64,000 bases of DNA, from the NCBI GenBank assembly GCA_004352715.1, contig SCFE01000022.1:981161-1045160 (forward strand), written 5' to 3'. The translations under genes were made by a program, and so were the position numbers. Below the pieces are notes generated by a model. It was given only the letters and a program-made list of their open reading frames with translations. It searched no databases and was not told where the DNA came from. Of the stretch, positions 26,898 to 38,768 are shown piece after piece. How positions within the stretch are numbered: position 1 is the stretch's first letter; each line of letters opens with the position of its first letter. This DNA is from Hofstenia miamia. Taxonomy: Eukaryota; Xenacoelomorpha; Acoela.

Positions 26898-27368
26898 TAG
26901 AGATGAGAGCGATGCGGTACCGCGGTAGCGAGTTACACAATTGCCGTGGTTAGCGGTAGAATTAAAACAACTTGCGGTGGCATAAAAGTTATACAGATAA
27001 CGTGTTTTGTTTTAAGACTTAAAAGTATTTCTCAAAAAACTGTTTTTTAAGCAAAACTAAAAGTTTTCACATACAAGAAATTAAAAGTAATTTCTACATA
27101 TTTCATTAAAAATTTGATACTACCCTAATTAAATTGAATGAGATCACAAAATACATAAGAAATTGTTTTTAAACTTTTCTACAAATTATCCATAATCCTA
27201 AAAAAATTTAGAAATATGAATCTTTTCTTACGAATATCCAAATAGCTATTGCTGCGGTATACAGCGGTAAATTTCATTTATTGCGGTGGTTTGCGGTAAA
27301 GAAACGGAGATTGCGGTGGTTGGCGGCGAGGCAATAATTCTACAAAACCTGTATCGCGCTCATTTCTA
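26898..27368. mobile_element. Probable hAT MITE rich in TGCGGTGG
   Basis: The ends are TAGAGATGAGAGCGATGCGG and, reversed, TAGAAATGAGCGCGATAC. GCGGTGG and GCGGTA words cluster at both ends and the middle is AT-rich. I could not find a clean target duplication, so the exact borders are uncertain. Confidence 0.6.
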
Positions 27369-28444
27369 CCGCATGCCTTCCTGTTCTTATGAAAAAGTAA
27401 ATTATAAATCTTAACATGCATATTTAGATGCAGAAGATGGAGTTCATGTTGTTTCCAAATAGGTGAGGTCCTCTTCAACTATTTATTTCAATATTACTTA
27501 AGAGTCAAAACACTATATTTGCTAAAAAGTTACAATTTTTAACTATCAAATAATATGATTTTAACTATCTAATAATAAGAGTCAATGCAAATTTATTGCG
27601 CAAACTAATAAATGACAAAAAAATAAAACAAACAAATAATTAACTACAAATTAATATGTACAATATATAATAATATAATCAATGTTTGTGTGAATGTTTG
27701 TGTAGGTGCTCAATGTTGGATGTATGTTTCGAATGCATGTAGTGTATTACCGTCCCCTAATGTATACTGTTTTATTAGAAGAGACTGCTTCAATTTTTTT
27801 CTAAATTTTTTATAGTTTTTTTCTATTCGCGTTTCATAATCTAAATTATTCCACAATTTAATTGATATGTGATGAAAGCCATTATAATTTTATCTAAACA
27901 CAGAAATTTTTGCGATCGCTCATTTAATTTAATATAGTCATTAAGGAAAAGGAAAAATGTTTGTAGAGATTTGAATATAAATAAGATAGATAGCATATGC
28001 AGATGAATTTGATTAATGAGGTTGTACTAGGTTTATAAAATAAAAATATAATATAAATAATAATAATAGTAATAATAGTAAATATGAGGGTGTGTGTGTC
28101 TATATATGTGATGAGTTCAATGGAAGAAATTGGTGAATTTGCTTGTTTGTGTCTTGTTTGTGTAAAAATGTCATATTCACATCAGCTATGAGAACGAAAA
28201 GTGTTAATAATAATTACGTATATCATATAATAAGATTGCATGTGTAACTGAGTTGTTAACATGAGCAAAAATAATTCTTCTGCTGAATTAAGGTATTAAG
28301 CTCTTCTTTAGACGCACATCAAGAATGACATTGCATCAAACTTTGGTGAAAAACATGAATTTAAGGTGTATTTATATGTATTGTAAATTTCATAACTTGC
28401 ATATGTTGTAAAAAACTGTATATGCATTGAATATAAAATTTAAG

Positions 28445-28491
<47 letters not shown>

Positions 28492-29300
28492 TTTACCTCT
28501 GAATATTCACACCAAGTCCTTTGACTCTTAAGACCATTTCTTCAAGAATTTTGTGAATAACACTCTGCCTGAAAGTATTCTACTTCATTCCAATGAGAAA
28601 AGGCATTTTACAAGATGACCACAGTCCATTCACAAGGGGGTGTCTTTGGTGATTAGATTAAGAAAATTTATTGTTAAAACTTGAAAATTCTTCTGAAATG
28701 CATGGTATTTAGTGGAAATGTTGCATTATACGAAATTCTACTTAATTATACACATAGGGCTAATACTCATGATTGCTGTAATAGCTCGAAATTGAATATA
28801 TACATGCAATTCCTTGCGGTTCCTTAGTGACCCCAACGGGCCTTGATGTGGGTGAAATGCAACAGCCCAACTTTGGTGAAATTTGATGCAGAATATTGAT
28901 GAAACCAATTTTCTGATGATGCAATTGGATATTCAACAATATAAGACTAAACTACATGCGGTAAGACACAAACCAATGTTATTTTAAAAACAAGGAAGCA
29001 CAAAATATTTCATACTATTATAATTGACCAAACTGTTAATTGAATTAATTTGTAGTTACTAATGCTGATGTCAACATTTTTTTCTCGTCTTTTTTATATT
29101 TCTATGTTAAAATAAATGTCAATCGCCATTGACAAAATAGTCCTAATTCCTTAACGAAAAATGCTTTCACCCTAAAATCTTCACAGAAAGTGTAAAACTA
29201 AATTAAATCCAGTCAAAGTTCAGCCAACCTTTCAAATTTGATTTATTACAATTTATCAATAAAAATTTGCTTGGGGGTAAATTTACCCCCCCCNCCCCCC
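27369..29300. other. AT-rich noncoding with (TA)n
   Basis: No gene seen. It ends in the poly-C run at the Penelope-like fragment. Confidence 0.5.
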
Positions 29301-29752
29301 CCTCTTTGTGAAGAATATTTATGAAGAATGTCTTATGAATATTGCCAAATCAATGAGTAAATTTCATTACCATGCTCGATATGTTGATGATATACTAGTA
29401 CTATCAGAACATAAAATCAAAGACATGCTTCCTTCCTTGAATTCTTCAGATTCCACAATTCAATTTACCATCAAAGAAGAAAACAACAACAGATTACCAT
29501 TTCTAAATATTAACATTAAAAGAATAAAGAACAAATTTATGTCATTATATGACAAACCAACCGATACAAATTTAGTAATTAACTACCATTCAAACGTACC
29601 TTTTAAGTACAAGAAATCCATGGCCAAAGGTTATATTCATCGACAGTTTATGATTGATCACAATTACGAAGAACTTCATAAATCAATCATAAAGATCAAA
29701 GATATATTAAGGCGTAATGAATATACAACATATATATTCGATAGAATTATAA

Positions 29753-29885
29753 TAGATAAGATAAGATAAGATAAGAGATTCTATATTCAGATAAATGTTT
29801 ACAATTCAATAACTGATAATTTATCTGAATAGCGTCATAAATTACAAAAAAGTAACCAAATTACAAAAAAGTAACCAAACTAGAA
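29753..29885 (-). repeat. LINE 3' tail with (TTATC)n and stem, copy A
   Basis: Read on the minus strand it ends in a (CTTAT)n run. It contains a 13-bp stem (29784-29796 with 29819-29831) and the word TGACGCTATTCAGATAA shared with copy B. It is inserted in the Penelope-like element, probably as a 5'-truncated retrotransposed tail. Confidence 0.6.
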
Positions 29886-29967
29886 GATTTACTACAAAGT
29901 CAAAAAACTAAAAACAATCAATTAAATTATAGTTAAGACCAGTAAACTAAGACATCTAATAAGACTA

Positions 29968-30100
29968 AAGATAAGATAAGATAAGATAAGATATTCTTTA
30001 TTCAGATAATATTTTCAATTACAAAACTGGTTATTATCTGAATAGCGTCAAGAATGATAACAAATAACTATATTTACAAAAAAAAAATAGAACTACAAAA
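29968..30100 (-). repeat. LINE 3' tail with (TTATC)n and stem, copy B
   Basis: Same layout as copy A: (CTTAT)n, a TGAATAAAGAATA stretch, and a 13-bp stem (29999-30011 with 30032-30044). The two outer stem bases differ from copy A, with matching changes on both arms. Confidence 0.6.
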
Positions 30101-30595
30101 TCTGTTCTGTTCAGGCTATGGAAATTAATTGCGTGTTATTGTATAATCTTTATTGTAAAATTTGAATACAGAAACCAAGATTGAAGGACTTTCCAAAGTA
30201 GTGTATGAAATTACTTGCAACTGTGGTTCAAAATACATCGAAAACACATCAAGAAATTTACAATCAAGAATTTAAAAACACCAAAATCAATAGACCATTT
30301 CCAATATCCTAAAGAACTGTAATATAAAGATTTCAAATAAAACTTTATTCAAATTGATAATTTTCTACTAACCATCACGAAATCAATTTATATAGAATTA
30401 AAGGAACCAAGCTTAAACAAAAAGCTGAATATAAATACAAACTAAAAGATATTGTAAAAAAATATAATTTGATAAATATTTTGTGAATGTTGTTGATGCA
30501 CATTATAGGCAGTGGTTAGCAGACAAAAGCGAAATAATGCACTTGTATAATCAATAAACGTACAGAATATTAAAATAAATGTTTCAATATATACG

Positions 30596-31231
30596 AGGGT
30601 GAGTAAAAAAGTAATGATAATATCTATGCCATTTAAAAAATTTAAGTAGAAGGAAAACAAGTNNNNNNNNNNNNNNNNNNNNNNNNNNNNNNNNNNNNNN
30701 NNNNNNNNNNNNNNNNNNNNNNNNNNNNNNNNNNNNNNNNNNNNNNNNNNNNNNNNNNNNNNNNNNNNNNNNNNNNNNNNNNNNNNNNNNNNNNNNNNNN
30801 NNNNNNNNNNNNNNNNNNNNNNNNNNNNNNNNNNNNNNNNNNNNNNNNNNNNNNNNNNNNNNNNNNNNNNNNNNNNNNNNNNNNNNNNNNNNNNNNNNNN
30901 NNNNNNNNNNNNNNNNNNNNNNNNNNNNNNNCATTAATGCATTGAGCTCTGTCTACGAGGATAGTGCTCCTCCAGATCCCACTGTCTACTGATGGATTCG
31001 TGAATTCAAACAGGGCAGAGATTCGGTGGAAGATGAACAAAGGAGTGGCAGACCCAGAACGTCCAGATCGGGAGACATCATCATCGCTGTTCAAAAGGCA
31101 GTTGAGCAAGACCGACGAGTGTTAATGATTTAACGAAAATCATGGTGTAGAAACTTTTTGTGAGAATACAAGATTCTGAAATTATTGTCACTCTTTTATA
31201 AAATTATCATTACTTTTTGACTCTCCCTCGT
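30596..31231 (+). mobile_element. mariner element relic (gap inside)
   Basis: The inverted ends are CGAGGGTGAGTAAAAAAGTA and, reversed, CGAGGGAGAGTCAAAAAGTA, each next to TA. The plus strand 30,932-31,130 encodes part of the transposase N-terminus: WIREFKQGRDSVEDEQRSGR followed by PRTSRSGD. There is an in-frame TGA just before it and a TAA after about 60 codons; the catalytic half is missing. N at 30663-30931 hides the start. Confidence 0.88.
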
Positions 31232-31400
31232 ACATGCATATTTAACGAATACTTTTGACAATGCGTTTTGGATTTTACAAAAACACTTTAGTGCTTTGGT
31301 TAAAGTTTGTAAAAACAAGTCTGTACCATAGGCTGACTGAATGTATTAGATCTTAAAAGATTTACAATTTTAAAAATAAACAATTAATATTAGTAAGTGA

Positions 31401-31500
31401 GTATTTTAAAAATACTTCTTTATTTTTCAAGAAACATCGTATTTTAAAAATACTTCTTTATTTTTCAAGAAACATCGTATTTTAAAAATACTTCTTTATA
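31401..31500. repeat. 38-bp tandem repeat, about 2.6 copies
   Basis: GTATTTTAAAAATACTTCTT starts at 31401, 31439 and 31477. Each unit contains the palindrome GTATTTTAAAAATAC. Confidence 0.9.
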
Positions 31501-31549
31501 AAGAAATGATATGAAATAAGAACATAACCCTAAACGCACTGGGATGATT

Positions 31550-32530
31550 CGGGCCCATGTAGATTTTGTCCATAAATTTGCTTGATAGTAATTTTTTCTG
31601 ACTTTTCTCAAAAACTGTTTGGAAACAAGATAGTCCAAGTGGATAATTTTTTTTTGATCAGGGCATGTGTCAAAGGGTCTGAAAAAATTAATTTTTAGGA
31701 AAAATTTAAAAGATTTTTGGTGCAGAATGCATTTAAAATAGTCAATATTTTAATAGATATATTTATACAATTAATTTGATTGAGTTAACATTGTTGAGGG
31801 TCAGCGTTGTCAAAAAGGCTCGGGTAAAAAAAAATTTGCGGAGGAGAAGTCCCTATATACTACGATCAGTTTTTATTGATTTTTCGTCACTGGACCCACT
31901 GTAGCAATCAATTATTGGCAAAAAATAGTTTCTTATAAAACAAGGGTATTAGAAGGTTTGTGGTGAAAATCAGGGTCATAGGTTCATCAAAAGGGCGAGG
32001 GAAAATTACTAGAGGCATTGAACCCGGACTGAAAATGTGCAACCCCTTGGGGTTGGGGAGCCTGCTATGAAATTTTTTATTTTTTTAAACTTTTTTGGAC
32101 TCTGACCTTAATCTATATAGTATTATGCTACGTATTTGATTTTTGAAACATAAATAAACATTATTCATTGACTTTATTTCAAATGTATTCATTCATTTTT
32201 AGAAATGTCAGTTTATTCAAATTATTAAAATGGCTGCCGTGTTTATGTAATGCTGGCTGACCTTGAGCGGATTTTTTTTGGTTTCCTGCTAAAGTCTTTG
32301 CCAATAACTAGAAAAAATATGAGCTAAATAAACTGCTTCCTTCTATTTTTAGGTTCTTTTTTACCTTTATTTTTCCTAACACTAGTGACATCACAAATTT
32401 ATTTGCATATAAAATCGAAAACAATTAGTATATTTTTTGCAAATTGGCAAAGATGTAGATCAAAGGTCTATCGTTCACTGCGTTTTGAAATAAAAGAAAA
32501 GTCGAATCGGCCCCTCAGTGCATTATTGAC
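31550..32530. other. Unassigned, possible inverted ends
   Basis: Lies between GCACTGGGATGATTCGGG (31,547) and, inverted, GCACTGAGGGGCCGATTCG (about 32,500-32,520). It could be a DNA element, but no target duplication was found and there is no coding. Confidence 0.3.
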
Positions 32531-32693
32531 ATTTTACATCTCTGCGTTTACTGTTAAAGGATAGAGAATTACTAGTGTGTAAATCAATTAAAAGGCACTA
32601 AAAATTCTGTAATATAAGAACTTTACTGCGATAACCTACATTTTTACAATAACTACAAAATTTACATATTTACATTCATGAAAAAAACATAAT

Positions 32694-35600
32694 TTAGATG
32701 CCTCGCAAATAGAACAGCCATTGAATGTTTCCGCCTTCCTTTGGTGTTCGCAAATGGGTCACTATTAATTTACCCATTTTAGGATTCTTAGTTCCATCAG
32801 GATTACCTTCGTAAGAAACCAGAATGCTATGGGGCCGTTTAGAACGAATTGTTTCCGATGGCTTTACCTAAATTATTCAAGAAGTGATAATGGAAAAAAT
32901 AGTTTAATTATAAACGTTTAATAAGCAAATTGTGATCTGTCAATATTCTTTGCATGTGGTATAGTCATTGAAATGTACTGTCGCCATGCCATATAAAGTA
33001 TCACTTTATTATACAGGGGCAATTGGGAGCGAACTTCTGATTACAAAAATATTTCACATTATACATTTTTAAGCAACAAAAATACATGTCTCGAATACTA
33101 CACAGTATTTCAAAAAATATAATGACTTACAGGTTTTGAATTATACAGTGTTCAGGGCAAACACATAGAACTGTTCAATGAGGCTCGTTTTAGCCCGATA
33201 TTTTTTCAAAAAAATCCTGCATTCTCAGAAATTTTTAAATAGCTCTCTCTAATTATTTAATAAACATTTTAAAATATGATTATAAAAAAGGTATAATGAA
33301 TAAAAAATAAGAAATCTGGATAAGCAAATTAAAAAACAGAAGTATAAATTTGCTCGGCTTAATAAAGGCTCATTTTGGGCTCGTTGTATATCAAATGCTC
33401 TGCTCAAGCTCGGCTCGGCTCGGCTCGGCTCGGCTCGTTAGAAGCTGGTTCAGGGCCTACTGGATTTAGTAGACCCTGCAATGTTGCAGAAAATACGAAC
33501 CATATATCCTTCATTTAAATATTTAGAAAATATATTTTGGAACACGAAATTTGTAAATATGAATTCCAGCGTTACGTAATCACCAAACACAGAAAGATTT
33601 AAGGGAATACCCTATAAATCATAACAATGCTCTATGATGTGGATCCAAGTGCAAGATTTGCATAGGATGCAGTAAGGGCCAGACACACTATTTTCTCAAG
33701 CAAGCGCGTGGCAAAATGGTTTCAAAAGGAGAGTTACTAGAGGTCGACGGTAAACCTAACCGAAACCGAACCGACTCATTTTCACTAGCACGGTTTCAAA
33801 CGATTTTTAATGACTGGTAATTTCGCATTTCTTAGGCAACGATTTAACCTTGGTTTCTGCTATAATTTTGCAAACTTTAGGAGCACCATCCTGCTTTATG
33901 GAGAGAACTGGTGTTTCTGGTGTCAATGCTTCTTCTCTCATTAAGACTAAGAAACACTTGAAATTAATCTTGTAAAACCATAAGAAAATATAGCTTCGAA
34001 ATTACATGTTTTCATTACACAGCAAAACCGAACCGAAACCGCGGTTTTTGCCCCAAAACCAATCCGAACCGAACCGAAGTTAAAATTTAAAAACCGTCGA
34101 CCTCTAAGTGTTACGTAATCACAGCACATTTAACACCATTGATAGAGACAACCGAATATTTTACATTTCCTGTGATTGATATATCATTGAGAAATTGTCT
34201 CCTAATGGGGACGTTTTCCATAGTCTGGAGTACATTTTGCACTGTAACTGATTAGGTTCTTATCCAAAAGTAACAGTAGGAAAAGCCTTGTTCCGTAATC
34301 ACAATATCAAATGTTACATGATCACAATGAGAACTAAAACATTTATATGCATCACACTATCCGTCAGGAGGTTTCTAGAGAAAAAATTTTAGTAACTATG
34401 TACAATATTAAGAGAGATTTTACCAATCTTGTGTAAATAGTGATAAACTTAAAAAACCATCTTACTGAAAAACATTTATGATCGCACGTAAAGGTGAAAC
34501 TAGTAGGAACGTGGAAAACATTTTTAAATGGTAGCGTAGTGGAGGATCCAGCACGGATATTGTATGGTCCCTGAGGTTTAGGTGGAAGGCAGACTCCGAA
34601 CAAAGGTATTTTGAATTCACCAGCAGTTGAGGAGCTAATTTCAAGCATCGCACGCACTTCTCCGACGCTAGATGGCTCATAAACGACGTCAATCAAGGTC
34701 TCCACCCCTGAAGTCGAGCCTTGAGGTGCAGTAGTTGACTTATCAACTATGAAGTCAGTTTTATCCTCAGGTACTTCACCTGTATGCGTGAGAATCTAAA
34801 TAGGTCTGTCAATTACAACGAATCTTTATTTATTCCAAAGTAAAATAAATTTCTGTTAGAATTAAAAATTACATTAAATATCAAACTCAGCATTTACGAA
34901 AAGCTTGAAGAATTCTGAAATACGTGTTTGATATTAAGCAAATTTAATAAAAATTTACGAAAATAATCCCATTTGCTTATAAGATCAATCTTAATTCATA
35001 TAATTTTTTCAGAATTCAAGGAGCTTATATAAGGAGGTTGCGGAGAATCCATTTTAAAAACCGCGTATTTACATTTAGCCCCCGTAGAGTTTGTGTCCCT
35101 GGAAAGAACCCTTAATTGATGCAAAAAGATGTAAATAACTGTGTGCAAAATATTGGACTCTGGCTTTTAGATGTTGGTGAACGATACCGTAAACTGAGGT
35201 AATTCGGACATTGAGGTAATTCGGAACGCCTCAGTTTTTTTATATAAAGCACCTGCGTAACCTCATGTTTATGAGATTTTTTGCACAATATACCTCAACA
35301 TTTTTTTTATAATGTGCAAAAAAAAATCACGTAAACATGTGGTTACGAAGGTGCTTTATACAAAAAGACTGAGGCGTTCCGAATTACCCCAGTTTACGGT
35401 ACTTTTTATTGAGTCATTTGACCTTTCGGTAAATAATTAAGGAAGATTATGTTTTTAGAAAACACTTATCATAACTTCTTGTATGTGCGCTTATTAAATC
35501 CAATAATGTAGAATGCAATCATGCGCATTCAACCATTGCTCTCATAAAAATCAATGTTGGCAAAATTTATCTATGGTAATATTGAAGACTCTGTAAACAT

Positions 35601-38600
35601 CTACAAGTTTGGTTTTCATATATTGATGCAGTTATCATCGAAATGATCTTTAATTAAGACATCTATCATTAATTGTAATGATAAAAATACAAATGGAATT
35701 TTTTGAATTTCAGGAAGATAAAATAAACAGAAAATTATGAACGAGTAAATCCACAGGACGAATCTGGCCAGAAGCTTGGCATAACCCTGACTGAAAATAG
35801 TCGTTGGACAACCTGGGTTTTCTATAGAATGAATTTATTTTTTAGAGCAGCAGTAACATCAATTACCATATTTCAGATGATTTCAACTAGTGCGTTTTTA
35901 CGCCACACCACACTTTATTACAGAAAAGAAAAATTGATATTAACTAACACGAGAAAAAATACCTATATTCGATGTAATGCCATAAGACGTTATTCGCAAA
36001 TCGTATCTATATTTTTTCAGTAATTTCTGGTGGGCCAAGTTGGCCAAGTTGAATACTAAACTTCAATGACCTGACAGTAAAATATTTACCAGGGTGGGAC
36101 TTACATTTAAACCCAAAATTCAAAATTTTTCCTATACATGATTTGGGTGTAATGATTACCTTGGAAGTGAATTCCGTCTTCTGCTTGTGGTAATTGTAGA
36201 CACGTGCTGATAGCTGATGACTGGAGCCTAGTGAACATTGGAAATGCAAGGGTTTCTCTGGACTAGCAGAAGTGGCTTTCATTTTCAATTCGTACAAATA
36301 TATCCCCAGTTCACTACACTGCAACTGCAGCTTGGTTTTATCTTCTCCGGCTTTTAAAGGCATGTACTCCAAAACAAATGTCGCCTAAATGAGTTTTGGT
36401 CAATGAATAATATCGAATGAATATCTAGAAACGTCATTGCAATTTCATTACAAACAATCATTTACCATTTTTTTATAAACCAAAGGCATATGCAATGAAG
36501 TTTTCAATGTGGACTTCTGACTAAATATCAGCAAATACTACGATCTAGAAACGGAAAACTTCGAGATCAATTTGATGTAGCCTCAAAGAAATGGCAATAG
36601 AATAGATAAAGAAAAATATCACAGTCTGACGCCAATCCAAGATTTATGGTAATAATAGAATAAAAGCAACTAAGGAAACCATGTGAGAAATGACTGTTGT
36701 GTCCAAAATATTGTAGACATGTATTAAAATTACTGAATTTTTTAAACGAAGTTGAATTCGATAATATATGTATTAAAGTTGGAAGAGGGAAGAAACTATT
36801 GTAATTTGCACATTAAATGTATTTCTAAGAAAAGGCCGTCGCCTTAACCCTTTGAAGTCTGAACCTAGGTAATTTAATTTTTATTATAAAAACTGTATGA
36901 TGCATGTTTAGTAGGCTATATTTAAAACCTCAGATGACTTTTTTATGATTTTATAAAAAGCTTCTTTCATAATAATGGTGGGACCTATGTATCCCATTAG
37001 ACCTTTCACTTGGGATATAGGGATTAATGGTTCCCGTTAGGCTCATGTAAGCATTAGCGGGACCTATAGTTCCCGTTCGACTCGAAGGGTTAAATTGAAA
37101 ATATATCAATTATTTTCCATCTCATCGACACCGCTGTGGACCCATTAGTTTAATGAACAAATTACTCTTCTTTTGGCAGTATTTCAAGCGTTTGAGACCA
37201 CATAGTTTATGTATTTTCTTGAACTAATCTAATCATAGATCGATTTTAGACCCACTTCCAACTTTGAATAATTTCGTTATGCACTTCTACCTTTAAGTTC
37301 TAAAGAGTAACGTACGTATTAAAAGACTCTAGTACAATTGATAATTTCTAAGAATAATTCACCTACATTTATGAATTGTGTAAAATCAAGTATATATTTC
37401 AATGAGAACGCAGTTGTTGTAATGTAAATGAAGAAATACCTGGCTATCTGGTGGCACGGTGAAAGAGGCTGGTAGGGAAATATCGTTGTGCTGACAGTTT
37501 GATGCGAAAACAACTGCTGTGGGCATGGGATTATGCAATGTAATGGGATGCTGCAGAACCTTTCTTACAATGCAGTTCAGATCGAAAGTTTCCAAAATTC
37601 CGGGAGTGATGGCTTTGATTGTCAATGAATGAAACATGTATTCATGTGTTTGCTCATTTGTGAAAATAACCTAAAATCTGAAGACTAGATTTCAAGCATC
37701 TCCATAAAAATATACTTCAAACGTATTCAGTTGAATGACTAAAATATTTATGAAAACAAAAATAGAAAAAATTGGCAGGAAATGGGGCTTAAATTTTGAA
37801 AGAATTACTCATATCTAAAGAGCTAATACCACAAAAACTCAAGAGCATTTAGGTTTAACAATGTTCTTCAAAAATGGATTGCTTTACCAATTAAATTGCA
37901 AGAAATGGTGTGGAGCGTTTTGTACAACCATTTATTCAGTCGAGCTCATATGGGGCTTTATATTTCACATTGGATTCCATAACTACTATTAAGTTGAGAA
38001 TGTACCTTAGCACTTATGAGGCCTTCCTTATGAGCATAAAAATTGAGTTTGTAATCAACTGAAGCCAATGCTGGAATGTCGCAATAATCATAACCTTTTA
38101 AGGTGATAGAATTATCAGGTTTTTCAGGCTTAATAAACTCCACTGTAACCTAAAAAATAGCTGATAAAACTGCATATTGGAAAATATTTACTTTTAGTCT
38201 TTGATGTACAGGGAGCCAATTCTTAACTGTTAATGGCTCAGTGTAATGCGTTTTACATGGAACATCTCGAGTGATAGTGCTAGAAACTTTAGGAGGATCA
38301 GCATTTCCAACCAATTTGTACAAGAGACCTGTTCCATCAGGTATTGGGAAAAAAATACTCCCCTAAATGTTTAAAATTCAAAACAATTTACACAAAAGTA
38401 TAGATATATAACAGACCCCTATAATGGATTCATCTTTAAGATGTCACTACACATTTTAAATGCAACTCAAGGTTGAGCATATATATTCAATTACTTGAAA
38501 ATTAATAAATTATACAAGTAATTAAAAATGCAGGAATTTGATGATTTCAGGCAAAAATCACCTCATGTTTTTTGTCCAGAGACATGGTGGTAGGTTTAAA

Positions 38601-38768
38601 TTGAATTTCATAGTTCTTGGTCTGAGACATGTCGAGAATGAAGATATCAGAACCATTCCACTGATCGCCATCAATCACAGGTTTAATCTTCCACTTGAAC
38701 ATGCTTCTGTTACTAATGCTTACAAACTTCCTATCAACTCCGCGAACGGGACACGAGAAATGAAGTAC
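32694..38768 (-). CDS. HYDIN: HYDIN exons 24-30 and stop codon
   Basis: Exons: 38562-38768, 38192-38362, 38006-38149, 37440-37670, 36160-36384, 34466-34795, and the terminal exon 32694-32867 including TAA. Each coding length is a multiple of three, so this end of the gene has only phase-0 introns. Landmarks are FKPTTMSLDKKHE, GSIFFPIPDGTGLLYKLVGN, CKTHYTEPLTVKNWLP, FIKPEKPDNSITLKGYDY, PEKPLHFQCSLGSSHQLSAR and IPLFGVCLPPKPQGPYNIRA. The terminal exon begins VKPSETIRSKRPHSILVSYE and ends WLFYLRGI, which matches the vertebrate HYDIN terminus in place and length. It is too short and too far downstream (1.6 kb) to be obvious without homology. I saw no strong AATAAA close after the stop. Confidence 0.92.

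Larger units (their letters stand above)
29302..30440 (+). mobile_element. Penelope-like element fragment (RT plus GIY-YIG), interrupted
   Basis: An open frame at 29308-29769 gives the C-terminal part of a Penelope-like reverse transcriptase: HARYVDDILVL (catalytic YVDD), NNRLPFLNINIK, DKPTDTN and NYHSNVPFKYKKSMAKGYIH. Its 5' part is cut off at a poly-C run with an N (29,284). Two LINE-tail repeats are inserted at 29,756-30,110. Beyond them (30,185-30,290) the frame resumes with VVYEITCNCGSKYIENTSRN and LQSRI, the GIY-YIG endonuclease with a stop after it. Decayed, 5'-truncated. Confidence 0.82.
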
